Source of the DNA: Aquimarina sp. BL5 | GTDB lineage: Bacteria; Bacteroidota; Bacteroidia; Flavobacteriales; Flavobacteriaceae | DNA length: 64,000 nt | Assembly (NCBI RefSeq): GCF_003443675.1 | Contig: NZ_CP031963.1 | Span: 4,624,501-4,688,500 of the forward strand | Reading direction: 5' to 3' | Part shown: one piece after another, positions 39,087 through 48,298 of the stretch | How the letters are laid out: the number at the start of each line of letters is the position of its first letter | Numbering within the stretch: the stretch's first letter is position 1 | Position numbers and translations under genes: made by a program | The notes under the pieces: model-generated | Told to the model about the DNA's origin: nothing | Seen by the model: the letters and a program-made list of their open reading frames with translations, nothing else | The model's database searches: none

Positions 39087-39495
39087 TATCTAAAAATGTT
39101 TTCTTTATGTTTTATGTTCACTTGTCGAAAAAGTGTGTTTTTTATCGATGATTGCCTTTTTAATAATATTATATTTTGTTTAATCTAAAGGCGATACGCA
39201 TACATTTGTCTAGGTTTATTAGTAATGATCTAAACAAAGAATCAAATTACATTATTGCTGTAGGGGTATGGCAACAATAAGTAATCTTTGTAAAGATCAA
39301 ATATATTGAAAGAGCTACAATAATTGTAGCTCTTTTCTTTTCTATTTTGATTAAAAATCTACAATTTTAATAGAGAAATGTGTAAAATGTATGTTTTTCT
39401 ATGGGAAAAAAAATGAAATAAAAGTAATTTTTGAACTTATTAACGATAAAAATCGCATTTTATCGAAAATGTTAATAAGTTTTGACAGATAATTA
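39087..39495. other. Intergenic region with a strong hairpin
   Basis: No gene. A 12-bp perfect hairpin AAAGAGCTACAA/TTGTAGCTCTTT (39309-39320 and 39324-39335, loop TAA) is followed by TTCTTT on the plus strand and looks like a terminator, though no plus-strand gene precedes it; it could end a very short transcript from about 39240. The rest is AT-rich. Confidence 0.5.
39309..39340 (+). terminator. Terminator-like hairpin without an annotated gene
   Basis: Perfect 12-bp stem and 3-base loop followed by a T-rich stretch on the plus strand. The nearest genes on both sides are on the minus strand, so it does not end either of them. It could stop an unannotated small RNA or serve to insulate. Confidence 0.65.
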
Positions 39496-39525
39496 TTGCG
39501 TAATTAAAGTAAGGGATTACCTTTG
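39496..39525 (+). promoter_or_regulatory. Consensus promoter of a candidate small RNA
   Basis: TTG (39496-39498), 19 bases, then TACCTTTG (39518-39525): a full Bacteroidota promoter match on the plus strand, with no ORF downstream but a strong terminator 100 bases later. Confidence 0.7.
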
Positions 39526-39531
39526 TACCAG

Positions 39532-39660
39532 GTTTTAAGAGTATGGTCTTACGATGAATTTTTTGTGTAATATATTTAAGTTGGTTAATAAATATTGTTA
39601 TATTCTATTGTAAGACCTGATATTGGAAAGAGTCGCTGAGGAGCGACTCTTTTTTTTTTA
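39532..39660 (+). ncRNA. Candidate small RNA of about 125 nt upstream of purE (opposite strand)
   Basis: Between the promoter at 39496-39525 and the terminator AAAGAGTCGCT/AGCGACTCTTT (39627-39652, loop GAGG, then nine T), there is no ORF. GGTCTTAC (39545-39552) pairs with GTAAGACC (39610-39617), giving a closed long-hairpin RNA with a large AU-rich middle. The shape, one long hairpin with an open centre, loosely recalls 6S RNA, but I cannot claim homology. The existence of the RNA is inferred from promoter, stem and terminator. Confidence 0.55.
39627..39660 (+). terminator. Terminator of the candidate small RNA
   Basis: Perfect 11-bp stem with tetraloop GAGG followed by a run of T on the plus strand. 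The A-run side is weaker, so the main direction is plus, away from the minus-strand purE gene end at 39675. Confidence 0.9.
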
Positions 39661-39674
39661 CTAATTTTTAGAAG

Positions 39675-40160
39675 TTATTTTTTTATCTGTTTAGCTCCCT
39701 CGATCACTTTTTGTTTTAACCCTTCTTTGTATATTAGAATTTTGTCCAATACACATTTGTCTGACGCGCCAATGATTTGAGCAGCAAGAATTCCAGCATT
39801 CAATGCGCCATCTAGTGCTACAGTAGCTACAGGCACACCGCCTGGCATTTGTAATATAGAAAGAACAGAATCCCAACCATCAATTGAGTTTCTCGATTTA
39901 ACAGGAACTCCTATTACTGGTAAAGGTGATAAAGAAGCCACCATCCCAGGAAGATGAGCAGCTCCACCAGCTCCGGCGATAACTACCGATATTCCTCTGG
40001 TATGGGCATTCTTTCCGTAATCGAATAATTTTTCTGGCGTGCGATGTGCAGATACAATGTCAACATCAACTTCTATATCAAAGCCTTTTAGTATCTCAAT
40101 TGCCTTTTCCATAACGGGCATATCGCTTGTACTACCCATGATAATTCCTACTTTACTCAT
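39675..40160 (-). CDS. purE: N5-carboxyaminoimidazole ribonucleotide mutase
   Basis: 161 residues, the length of class I PurE. Motifs MGSTSDMPVM, SAHRTPE and AGAGGAAHLPGMVA are intact (nucleotide and active-site loops). It rearranges N5-CAIR to CAIR in purine synthesis, the step after PurK. It follows purK by about 80 bases on the same strand and forms an operon with it. Confidence 0.97.
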   Translation of the reverse strand: MSKVGIIMGSTSDMPVMEKAIEILKGFDIEVDVDIVSAHRTPEKLFDYGKNAHTRGISVVIAGAGGAAHLPGMVASLSPLPVIGVPVKSRNSIDGWDSVLSILQMPGGVPVATVALDGALNAGILAAQIIGASDKCVLDKILIYKEGLKQKVIEGAKQIKK

Positions 40161-40239
40161 TTGTCTGCTATTTCTTATTGTTAAAAGCTAGTTTTATATT
40201 TTAATCAGAGATATCGTAATACTTGATTTCTATTAGGTA

Positions 40240-41397
40240 CTAACCAGTGATTACTTTAATAGTTTTCTTTACTTTTTCTGCAATTTTTCTTGCTTCAGCA
40301 ATATCTTCGTGAACAATAGTTACATGTCCCATTTTTCTGAAAGGTCGAGTTTGCTTCTTGCCATAGATATGAGGAGTAACACCTTTCAGTTTCATAATAG
40401 TTTCCATGTTTTCATAAACAACATTTCCTGTATGTCCTTCAGCTCCTACAAGATTTACCATAATTCCGACAACTTTATTCTCAGTAGCACCAAGCGGTAA
40501 ATCCAGTATGGCTCTTATATGTTGCTCGAATTGATTGGTGTAACTAGCCTCGATACTGTAATGACCACTGTTATGAGGTCTTGGAGCTACTTCGTTCACC
40601 AGAATATTATCATCTTTCGTTTGAAACATTTCTACAGCTAATATACCAACATGCGAAAAGGCTTTGGATACTCGTTCTGCAATTTCTCTTGCCCTTTCTG
40701 CAATTTTATCGTCAATTCTAGCCGGACAAATTACGTACTCTACCTGATTGGCTTCTGGATGAAACTCCATTTCTACCACAGGATACGTTTTTATCTCATT
40801 TGAGGGGTTACGAACAACGATTACTGCAAGTTCATTTTTAAAATCGACTAAGGTTTCCGCTATACATTCTGTATCAGGAAGTTTAGCGATATCCGCTCCG
40901 GTTCGTATAATAGAAACTCCTTTGCCGTCATACCCACCTTGGGTACTCTTCCATACAAAAGGAGGTTTTACTTTACCACTGGTAATACCTTCTGCCAAAT
41001 GAGCTTTATTAGAAAACTGCATAAAATCGGCTGTTGGTATTTCTTGTTCTTTGTAGAAAAGTTTCTGTCTTCCTTTATTCTGAATTTTCTCTAAAGTTTT
41101 AGAATCAGGATATACTTTTTTCCCTTCTCGCTCTAATCGAGCTAAAGCCTTTATGTTAACGGTTTCAATTTCGAAAGTAAGTATATCTACTTTTTTTCCG
41201 AAGTTGTAAACGGTTTCATAATCCATGAGATCACCTTGTTGAAAGTGATCACAAGCTATTCTACAAGGGGCATCGGGGTTGGGATCTAGAACATAGGTTT
41301 GGATATCATATTTTCGGGTTTCGTAGAGCATCATTTTGCCTAATTGACCGCCACCCAGGATACCTAACTTAAAGTCTGACGAAAAATAGTTTGTCAT
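40240..41397 (-). CDS. purK: 5-(carboxyamino)imidazole ribonucleotide synthase
   Basis: 385 residues with ATP-grasp organisation: N-terminal GILGGGQLGKMM, the ATP-binding region KSTQGGYDGKGVS and the catalytic NEVAPRPHNSGHYSIEA. It makes N5-CAIR from AIR, bicarbonate and ATP in de novo purine synthesis. First gene of the purKE pair; a consensus promoter lies 30 bases upstream and is divergent from hpt-adk. Confidence 0.97.
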   Translation of the reverse strand: MTNYFSSDFKLGILGGGQLGKMMLYETRKYDIQTYVLDPNPDAPCRIACDHFQQGDLMDYETVYNFGKKVDILTFEIETVNIKALARLEREGKKVYPDSKTLEKIQNKGRQKLFYKEQEIPTADFMQFSNKAHLAEGITSGKVKPPFVWKSTQGGYDGKGVSIIRTGADIAKLPDTECIAETLVDFKNELAVIVVRNPSNEIKTYPVVEMEFHPEANQVEYVICPARIDDKIAERAREIAERVSKAFSHVGILAVEMFQTKDDNILVNEVAPRPHNSGHYSIEASYTNQFEQHIRAILDLPLGATENKVVGIMVNLVGAEGHTGNVVYENMETIMKLKGVTPHIYGKKQTRPFRKMGHVTIVHEDIAEARKIAEKVKKTIKVITG

Positions 41398-41427
41398 TTT
41401 TTGGAGTATCTAATTTACCTTAGGCAA

Positions 41428-41460
41428 CAAAAATAAATTTTTAATAAGTAAAAACCGCAA
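41428..41460 (-). promoter_or_regulatory. purK promoter
   Basis: On the minus strand TTG (41460-41458), 22 bases, then TATTTTTG (41435-41428). This fits TTG-N17..23-TAnnTTTG and gives a leader of about 24 bases before the purK ATG. Confidence 0.65.
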
Positions 41461-41512
41461 TATTGGACAGTAAATGCAGTAGAGATCTATCATAAGTCTT
41501 GTTTGTAATCAC

Positions 41513-41520
41513 TATCTTTG
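41513..41520 (+). promoter_or_regulatory. -7 box of the hpt-adk promoter (TATCTTTG)
   Basis: TATCTTTG fits TAnnTTTG, 44 bases upstream of the ATG at 41565. The -33 element is not clear. It is divergent from the purK promoter about 90 bases away. Confidence 0.55.
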
Positions 41521-41564
41521 CCGCTTTAAAAACGAAACGGATACTGTGATAATCTTATAATACA

Positions 41565-42671
41565 ATGATTACACTACACGACTTACAATTTAAACCCTTT
41601 ATTGCTGAGGAAAAAATATCTAAAGCAATAGACAGACTATCTGACAATCTTAATGAAGATTTATCAGCTAAAAAACCTCTTTTTATCGGGGTGCTAAATG
41701 GTGCTTTTATGTTTGTATCCGAAGTACTGAAGCGGTTCAATCACGATTGCGAAGTAAGTTTTGTGAAACTAGCTTCTTACGAAGGGACAGAAACGACTGC
41801 TAAAGTCCAAGAGCTTATAGGACTAAAAGAAGATATATCAGGTAGAACTGTTGTTGTTCTTGAAGACATTGTGGACACCGGTAATACGATTGTGGAGTTG
41901 ACAAAAATGCTTCAGAATAAAGGATGTAAAGAGGTAAGAATTGCAACTTTATTTTTTAAACCAGAAGCATATACCAAAGAAATTACTTTAGATTACATAG
42001 GGATAGAAATCCCAAATAGATTTATTGTAGGATACGGACTAGACTATGATGGCTTAGGTCGAAATCTTACAGATGTTTACCAATTAAAACAAAACAACAT
42101 GACAAATTTAGTGTTATTCGGACCTCCAGGAGCAGGAAAAGGAACACAAGCAGAAGTTTTAAAACAAAAATATGATCTTGTACATATTTCCACAGGAGAT
42201 GTATTTAGATATAACATAAAAAATGCGACTGAATTAGGAACATTAGCTAAATCATATATTGATAAAGGGCAATTGGTACCTGATGAGGTAACTATTAATA
42301 TGCTAAACGCTGAGGTAGATAAAAATCCTGATGCTAAAGGTTTTATATTTGATGGTTTCCCAAGAACTGAAGCACAAGCAGAATCATTAGCAGAATTCTT
42401 ATCTTCTAAAGGAACAGAAGTAAGTGCTATGGTTGCTCTAGAAGTAGATGATGAGGTATTGGTAGGACGTTTATTGGAGAGAGGTAAAACATCTGGTCGT
42501 CCTGATGACGCAGATGAAGGAGTGATTCGCAATCGAATCAAAGTATATTACGATGAAACTGCAATTCTAAAAAACTATTATCAGAAGCAAGATAAGTACT
42601 TTGGAGTTGATGGAGTAGGTGATATCGCAGAGATTACTGAACGTTTAAGTACGGTAATAGATAAATTATAG
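41565..42671 (+). CDS. adk: Hypoxanthine phosphoribosyltransferase-adenylate kinase fusion
   Basis: 368 residues in one uninterrupted frame. Residues 1-175 are a phosphoribosyltransferase with the PRPP motif VVVLEDIVDTGNT (residues 96-108) and GYGLDYDGLGRNL. Residues 179-368 are a complete adenylate kinase: P-loop GPPGAGKGT (186-194), DGFPRTEAQA, and a short lid without zinc cysteines (RGKTSGRPDD). The internal ATG at 42099 could also start a free Adk. Fusions of this kind occur in flavobacteria; the protein joins purine salvage (IMP/GMP) to AMP-ADP balance, opposite the purine synthesis genes purKE. Confidence 0.93.
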   Translation: MITLHDLQFKPFIAEEKISKAIDRLSDNLNEDLSAKKPLFIGVLNGAFMFVSEVLKRFNHDCEVSFVKLASYEGTETTAKVQELIGLKEDISGRTVVVLEDIVDTGNTIVELTKMLQNKGCKEVRIATLFFKPEAYTKEITLDYIGIEIPNRFIVGYGLDYDGLGRNLTDVYQLKQNNMTNLVLFGPPGAGKGTQAEVLKQKYDLVHISTGDVFRYNIKNATELGTLAKSYIDKGQLVPDEVTINMLNAEVDKNPDAKGFIFDGFPRTEAQAESLAEFLSSKGTEVSAMVALEVDDEVLVGRLLERGKTSGRPDDADEGVIRNRIKVYYDETAILKNYYQKQDKYFGVDGVGDIAEITERLSTVIDKL

Positions 42672-42765
42672 TTACTATTCGGGTGGTATGAAAACTTCAC
42701 TCGAGATTGTAAAAGGATTAAATTGAAAAGATTCTGGTTTAAGCCTGAATAAGATGTAAAGTATT

Positions 42766-43764
42766 ATGACAGAAGGGAATTTTGTAGATTATGTAAAGTT
42801 GCACGTTACCTCAGGAAATGGTGGTAAAGGATCTGTACATTTACATAGAGAAAAATATATTACCAAAGGAGGTCCTGATGGAGGTGATGGTGGTCGTGGA
42901 GGTCACGTTATTGTTAGAGGTAATCCAAATATGTGGACATTACTACATCTTAAGTTCAAACGTCACTTTAGAGCAGAACATGGAGGGCACGGAAGTAAAA
43001 GTAGAAGTAGTGGTGCAGATGGAGCAGATGTATATGTGGATGTTCCTTTAGGAACTGTAATTCGAGATACTGAAACTCAGGAAATTCTTCATGAAATTAC
43101 AGAAGAAGGACAACAAATCGTACTTGCAGAAGGTGGAAAAGGTGGACGTGGAAACTGGCATTTTAAAAATTCAGTAAACCAAACACCACGATATGCACAA
43201 CCAGGGATAGAAGGTCAGGAATTTGATATCACACTGGAACTTAAAATATTGGCAGATGTAGGTTTGGTAGGTTTTCCTAATGCCGGAAAATCTACCTTAC
43301 TATCTGTAATTACTTCTGCAAAACCAAAAATTGCAGACTATGAGTTTACAACGCTTAAACCTAATTTAGGGATTGTAGAGTATAGAGATTTTCAAACTTT
43401 TGTGATGGCAGATATCCCTGGTATTATTGAGGGAGCTGCAGAAGGTAAGGGTATTGGTCATCGTTTCCTTAGACATATAGAACGTAACTCTACATTACTC
43501 TTTTTAATTCCTGCAGATGCTCCGGATATTAAGGAGCAATACGAGATATTATTAGACGAATTACGAAGATACAATCCGGATTTATTGGATAAAGAGCGAT
43601 TGATAGCGATTTCTAAATGTGATATGCTCGATGATGAATTAAAAGAGGAGTTAAAGTCAGAGTTGGATACACAACTAAATGCCCCTTATTTATTCATCTC
43701 GTCTGTCGCACAACAGGGGTTACAAGAATTAAAGGATAAACTTTGGAAAATGCTTAATGATTAG
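42766..43764 (+). CDS. obgE: Obg-family GTPase
   Basis: 332 residues with the glycine-rich Obg N-terminal fold (residues 1-158, [14 protein letters not shown]) and a GTPase domain with G1 [12 protein letters not shown]3 DIPGIIEGA and G4-type SKCD. It acts in late 50S ribosome assembly and stress control. There is no long C-terminal extension, as usual in Bacteroidota. It follows hpt-adk on the same strand by 94 bases and probably shares its transcript. Confidence 0.97.
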   Translation: MTEGNFVDYVKLHVTSGNGGKGSVHLHREKYITKGGPDGGDGGRGGHVIVRGNPNMWTLLHLKFKRHFRAEHGGHGSKSRSSGADGADVYVDVPLGTVIRDTETQEILHEITEEGQQIVLAEGGKGGRGNWHFKNSVNQTPRYAQPGIEGQEFDITLELKILADVGLVGFPNAGKSTLLSVITSAKPKIADYEFTTLKPNLGIVEYRDFQTFVMADIPGIIEGAAEGKGIGHRFLRHIERNSTLLFLIPADAPDIKEQYEILLDELRRYNPDLLDKERLIAISKCDMLDDELKEELKSELDTQLNAPYLFISSVAQQGLQELKDKLWKMLND

Positions 43765-43769
43765 AGCTA

Positions 43770-44093
43770 TCATTTAACAGAGTACCCTTCTTTTAGTATT
43801 CCATCTGCTGCTTCTGGATGTTTTTTTAGATAAGCTGCTACAAAGGGACAAAGCGGAATCATTTTATATCCTTTTTCCTGAATGTATTTTAATACTTTCT
43901 TTACGATCGTACTACCTAATCCTTTTCCTTCCATAGATGTCGGAACCTCTGTATGAGTTAAGTATATGGAATTGTCGTTAGTAAGTATATACTCTATAAA
44001 TATAATTTCATTTTCTACCTGAAGTTCAAATCTCTTTTTAGGACGATCTGTGTTATTTATTAATTCCAGTTGTGACCAGTCATTCTTTGCCAT
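43770..44093 (-). CDS. Small GNAT-type N-acetyltransferase (YjdJ/NATD1-like)
   Basis: 107 residues with the compact acetyl-CoA fold: IYLTHTEVPTSMEGKGLGSTIVKKVL (acetyl-CoA loop) and the family ending CPFVAAYLKKHPEA. Such single-domain GNATs are widespread, with unknown substrates. It converges on obgE with only 5 bases between the stops. Confidence 0.9.
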   Translation of the reverse strand: MAKNDWSQLELINNTDRPKKRFELQVENEIIFIEYILTNDNSIYLTHTEVPTSMEGKGLGSTIVKKVLKYIQEKGYKMIPLCPFVAAYLKKHPEAADGILKEGYSVK

Positions 44094-44180
44094 AAGTGAT
44101 TTTTGAAGTTATATCTCAAAATTATGATATAAATGATTATCAATGACTTAACGAATGGTTAAAAACTCGATGTAATTGTT

Positions 44181-44611
44181 TTAATTTATCTCTTTGCCAA
44201 ATAACAGGTCGATTTCTAGATATTGTTCTTTTATAAGACTTAGACCAAATGCTGCAGCGGAAGCAGAGAATACAGAATAATCCAAAGGAACTTTTATACC
44301 TAATGTTGTTGTCATCGCAACACCAAAAATCAATAATAAAAATCCACTTGCTTTTGCTGATGATGAGGTTTTAAAACCAACAAGTAAAAAACTGCTAATA
44401 GTATTTCTAAAAATGTTGCTGCTATTCCAAGGTTATCGATCATAAACTCTGGTGCCCAAGGATTCAGTAGTCCTGTATATTCTAAAAAACTATCCCAAGT
44501 ACCCCAGGTTGCTTTTTCTTTTGGCCAAAAGCCTAATCTGTCTGCAACTGCTGATATAAATCCGACAGCGATACTAACTCTCAAGAAGAGTTTGATATAG
44601 ATTATTTTCAT
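44181..44611 (-). pseudogene. DoxX-family membrane protein, frameshifted
   Basis: The first frame (44611-44330) gives 93 residues of a DoxX-like protein (VAVGF-like start, GFWPKEKATWGTWDSF, LNPWAPEFMIDNLGIAATFLEILL), then becomes a hydrophilic tail. After a T6 run at about 44387-44392 the -1 frame continues as a typical membrane protein (VGFKTSSSAKASGFLLLIFG, VPLDYSVFSASAAAFGLSL) to a stop at 44181-44183. Adding one T restores 143 residues, normal for DoxX. So it is one gene with a one-base deletion or sequencing error. It belongs to the operon with the AhpD-like and Crp genes. Confidence 0.75.
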
Positions 44612-44631
44612 AATAAAATAGTTTCTGAAAT

Positions 44632-45084
44632 TTATTCTTGTGAAGGTGCAGGTACAAGTAAAGTTGCTATTCCAATTCTATTCCAGGAATTGATTCCACA
44701 AATAGCCATAATAATATCTGCTACTTTTCTTTCTCCGAATGTTTCAATAGCTTTTTGATATACATTCTCTGATAAACCATAATCCGAAATATTAGTGATT
44801 TCTTCAGTCATTGCTAAAATGATCTGTTCTTCTTTAGTAAAAAAGGGAGAGTCTTTCCATATGGACAGTGCATGGATTCGATATTGTTTTTCACCTTTTT
44901 CAATAGCTTCTTTAATATGCATTTGTATGCAATATGCACAACCATTAATTTGCGAAGCTCTAATTTCTATTAGTAAAAATTCTTGGTCAGTTAATGTACT
45001 TTTTTTACAATTATTGTATAAATCAAATAACGGTTGATACGCGTTTGGATTTACTTTACTAATATCTATTCTCTCGGTTTTCAT
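44632..45084 (-). CDS. Carboxymuconolactone decarboxylase/AhpD-like protein
   Basis: 150 residues with the AhpD redox motif CAYCIQMH (Cys-x-x-Cys-x3-His) and the helical fold of the family (RASQINGCAYC, EEQIILAMTEEIT, INSWNRIGIATLL). It probably acts as a peroxide- or thiol-linked oxidoreductase. It lies between a Crp-type regulator and the DoxX gene on the same strand (77 and 20 bases), a common redox cluster in flavobacteria. Confidence 0.9.
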   Translation of the reverse strand: MKTERIDISKVNPNAYQPLFDLYNNCKKSTLTDQEFLLIEIRASQINGCAYCIQMHIKEAIEKGEKQYRIHALSIWKDSPFFTKEEQIILAMTEEITNISDYGLSENVYQKAIETFGERKVADIIMAICGINSWNRIGIATLLVPAPSQE

Positions 45085-45160
45085 ATGTGTAAGATTATTT
45101 GTTCAAGACAAAATTCAACATATGAAATGATGAAAAACTTAATCTAGATTAAGAAATACA

Positions 45161-45736
45161 TTAAGAGTGTTTTTTTGCTCTTATTTTACTTAGAAATTCG
45201 GGTGTAAAACCAAGATAAGATGCTAACATATATTGTGGGATTCGTTGTACAAATTCTGGGTTATATTCGTAAAAGGTGTTATAAAGTTCTTCTCCAGAAA
45301 GATTGAACATGTACTGAATTCTCCTTTGATCCGCTATCCGTACACGTTCCAGAATAATCCTGAAGTACTTATTGATTTCTAAAGAGTCTTGTAAAATAGT
45401 GTCTAATTTCGTTTTACTAATTTTTAGAACTGTAGCATCTTCAGTAGCCTGTATATTAAGTTGTGTTTGGGTTTGATTCATAAAACTGTCAAAATCTGTA
45501 AGCCACCAATCTTCAATCCCAAAATTGATGGTTTTTTCAACTCCTTTTTTATTGATAAAAAATGATCTGAAACAACCTTTTACAATGAAATGATTGTAAT
45601 TACAATAGTGCCCTTCTTTTAATATATAATGCTTGGCAGGAATATTCTCTAACTCAATAATGTTTAGGAAATCCTCTATCTCTTTTTTAGAAGGACTTAC
45701 GAATCTTAGGATATGCTTTTTTAAGGAGGCTGTCAT
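45161..45736 (-). CDS. Crp/Fnr-family transcriptional regulator
   Basis: 191 residues with an N-terminal cyclic-nucleotide-binding-like beta roll (HYILKEGHYCNYNHFIVKGCFR, then FGIEDWWLTDF) and a C-terminal winged helix (YMLASYLGFTPEFLSKIR). No Cys cluster for an iron-sulfur centre as in FNR. It likely regulates the downstream AhpD-like and DoxX genes. The window-edge gene at 63565-64000 is a related regulator. Confidence 0.9.
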   Translation of the reverse strand: MTASLKKHILRFVSPSKKEIEDFLNIIELENIPAKHYILKEGHYCNYNHFIVKGCFRSFFINKKGVEKTINFGIEDWWLTDFDSFMNQTQTQLNIQATEDATVLKISKTKLDTILQDSLEINKYFRIILERVRIADQRRIQYMFNLSGEELYNTFYEYNPEFVQRIPQYMLASYLGFTPEFLSKIRAKKHS

Positions 45737-45778
45737 TGCTAAGTAAAAAATTACGCGCTGTTCAAAGCTACTAATCTA

Positions 45779-46834
45779 TCAATTTTTTGTTTTTAGTATT
45801 AAAAAATGATCATCCATAACATTTCCTGATATAATGAGGTCTTTAAAAGGAGTTGCAACGGTTGATCCGGACATTACAGTTCCATCATTTGTATATACCT
45901 GCTCTATATTATAATCATTTTTCCCTCTATACGTAATCTTAATAATTTCTGAAGGAGAAGTCTCTTTTTTCCCTTTGGCATAGGATCCAAATCGTAATAA
46001 ATTAGGATGCGCTCCTATCCAGAGGTTGCCATTGACATCTATTTCAATATTATCTACTCCTGTACTACAAGGGATATCTTCTATAAATTCCAAAGAACCA
46101 TCTACATTTCTCGAATATACTTTAACCAAAAAAGCTCTGGGAGATGCTACAAATAATAAGTTTCGTTTGGGGTCATAATTAATTCCATTTGCATAGGCAA
46201 TTCCGTTGGCAACTTCCGTATAGTTTTTACCATCATAATACAAGACATTGGATATAGAAAGTCCTAAATACTCTTCTAGTATTTTGCCAAATCCGTCTGT
46301 ATATTTATGATCATTTGTTATATAAAAACGGTTTTCATCAATTAGCACAAGATCATTAGGACTAACTAAAGAAGTATGTTTCAGTGTTTTTTCGTGAACT
46401 AGGTTTTTATCTTGCAAAGTGAAAACTTCGATTGAATGTCCATTAAGAGTATGATTAATTGCCATCACTTTATAAACACTATCCTTATTTTTTTTGATCA
46501 TTGAAATTCCGTGAGGAGCAAAAGATTGGCTAAAAGAAGCGGTTAGATGAGTAAGGTTAAAATTCTCATTTTCTAAATCCATCAGGTATAATCCACCTTT
46601 TTCTTCTTTTACAGGAGGATAGATTTCTCTATTTGTAGAGGAAATTAAAGCAAAACCATTCGATTGACTTATAGTAATATCCTCGGCACCAGGAATAGAT
46701 ATTTTCTTTACTATTGTTCCTTCAAATTTATTTTCGACAGTTCTGAAAAAACCGGTAGATATTAAAATATGAGCAACAAAGGCAATGATTACTATTAAAA
46801 GAACAAGTGCTATTCTCTGTATAATACGCTTCAT
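45779..46834 (-). CDS. Paraoxonase/SMP-30-like beta-propeller hydrolase, membrane-anchored
   Basis: 351 residues. An N-terminal hydrophobic helix (residues 8-30) anchors or exports it. The rest is a six-bladed propeller of the arylesterase/paraoxonase type, with SPNDLVLIDENRFYITND, ANGINYDP and VDNIEIDVNGNLWIGAHPN carrying the usual calcium-site Asn and Asp positions. Lactonase or arylesterase activity is likely. It starts 12 bases after the M20 hydrolase stop on the same strand, so they form an operon. Confidence 0.85.
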   Translation of the reverse strand: MKRIIQRIALVLLIVIIAFVAHILISTGFFRTVENKFEGTIVKKISIPGAEDITISQSNGFALISSTNREIYPPVKEEKGGLYLMDLENENFNLTHLTASFSQSFAPHGISMIKKNKDSVYKVMAINHTLNGHSIEVFTLQDKNLVHEKTLKHTSLVSPNDLVLIDENRFYITNDHKYTDGFGKILEEYLGLSISNVLYYDGKNYTEVANGIAYANGINYDPKRNLLFVASPRAFLVKVYSRNVDGSLEFIEDIPCSTGVDNIEIDVNGNLWIGAHPNLLRFGSYAKGKKETSPSEIIKITYRGKNDYNIEQVYTNDGTVMSGSTVATPFKDLIISGNVMDDHFLILKTKN

Positions 46835-46846
46835 AAATGCTCGTTT

Positions 46847-48298
46847 TTACTGCTTTTTAGTATCGCTAGGAATTGGAGGTGGCCCTTCTGGCACGATTGC
46901 CTCATATACTTGATCTCCTTTACGCTCTTTATATTCGGCTTTTACTTTTTTTAAAGCTTCTGGATTTTCATAAAGATCTGTCATTGTCATTGCCATTGCT
47001 TTCGATGCATATAACATTCCTTTATGACCAATACTCATCCCTCCACAGGCTACTACGGCCCATGAATGCCAAGGTGTGTCTTTTGGCGCGGTCGTTACAC
47101 CTAAATTAATGTTCGGAACGTTCCAGCTTACATCTCCTACATCTGTAGAACCACCTCCAGGATGTTCTTTGGTTTCTTCAAGTGGATTAATAGCACTATC
47201 CATGCCTACTTGTTCTTTTTTGGTGATCTCCTGAATTTTTTTTCCAAAAGCAATTTCCTCATCGGTATAGGTAATCGGCCCAAGAAGTTCCAGATTGTTC
47301 TGCATTAGTTTACCTCCTTCACGGTTTACAAGTACTTCATAAATTCCGGATATTAATGAAATTTTGTAATCTACATTTGCCATAATAGCCGCTCCTTCTG
47401 CCATTTTCTGTACACGCTCATATACTGGCATCATACCGGATCTTTTTGTATCTCGAACACGCATCCATAGTCTTGAGTAATCAGGAACTACATTAACCAC
47501 CTGTCCACCATCCTGAATGTGGTAGTGCATACGAACGGTTGGTTTTACGTGCTCACGATAATAGTTAATTCCTGTTGTATATAATTCTAATGCATCGGAG
47601 GCACTTCTACCATTCCATGGATCTGCAGAGGCGTGTGCCGCTTGTCCAAAAAATTCAACTTTAAAATCCACTAGTGCTAGAGAGCTTTGTACATCTGCTT
47701 TGGTAGATGCCGATGGATGCCAGCTAATATTAGCATCTACATCATTCCATAAACCTTCTCTAACCATCCATATTTTACCAAAATATTTTTCTTCACTTGG
47801 TGTACCAAAAAACTTTACTGTGCCTTTTATTTTACCACTTTGGATAAGTTCTTTTATGGCGATGGCAGCCCCTAAACTTCCTGCTCCAAATAGGTTGTGT
47901 CCACAACCGTGTCCTGCGGCACCTTCTGTGAGAGGAGATTTTGTGGGTTGCGCTTTTTGTGAGATTCCGGGTAATGCATCAAATTCTCCTAATACACTGA
48001 TTACGGGTTTTCCAGATCCGTAGATGGCTACAAAAGCTGTTGGCATCCCAGCAACACCTCGTTCTACAGTAAATCCTTGTTTCTCCGCATAATCTGCTAA
48101 TAATTTTGAAGATTGGTTTTCTTCAAAAGCAGTTTCTGCTAATGCCCAAATTTGATCACTGATACTGATAAGTTCTTGTTGATGTTTTTCTATCGATTTT
48201 ATGATTGCTTGTTTACTTTCAGATGGTTTTTTTTGACCATAAATTGGAATGATCAACATAGAACACAGTAGTAAGTAAATAAAGTTGTTTGATTTCAT
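46847..48298 (-). CDS. M20-family amidohydrolase (AbgB-like)
   Basis: 483 residues with signal peptide MKSNNFIYLLLCSMLIIPIYGQ. M20 metal ligands appear in HGCGHNLFGAG, the Glu pair in GTPSEEKYFGK, and HPGGGSTDVGDVSW; the dimerisation domain AAHASADPWNGRSASDAL is intact. AbgB-like members cleave p-aminobenzoyl-glutamate and similar amides; here the enzyme is probably periplasmic. Operon with the paraoxonase-like gene. Confidence 0.9.
   Translation of the reverse strand: MKSNNFIYLLLCSMLIIPIYGQKKPSESKQAIIKSIEKHQQELISISDQIWALAETAFEENQSSKLLADYAEKQGFTVERGVAGMPTAFVAIYGSGKPVISVLGEFDALPGISQKAQPTKSPLTEGAAGHGCGHNLFGAGSLGAAIAIKELIQSGKIKGTVKFFGTPSEEKYFGKIWMVREGLWNDVDANISWHPSASTKADVQSSLALVDFKVEFFGQAAHASADPWNGRSASDALELYTTGINYYREHVKPTVRMHYHIQDGGQVVNVVPDYSRLWMRVRDTKRSGMMPVYERVQKMAEGAAIMANVDYKISLISGIYEVLVNREGGKLMQNNLELLGPITYTDEEIAFGKKIQEITKKEQVGMDSAINPLEETKEHPGGGSTDVGDVSWNVPNINLGVTTAPKDTPWHSWAVVACGGMSIGHKGMLYASKAMAMTMTDLYENPEALKKVKAEYKERKGDQVYEAIVPEGPPPIPSDTKKQ

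Noticed and set aside
41565..42671. hpt-adk fusion as an assembly artefact
   Set aside because: One continuous frame with an intact junction and both domains complete; such fusions occur in flavobacteria.
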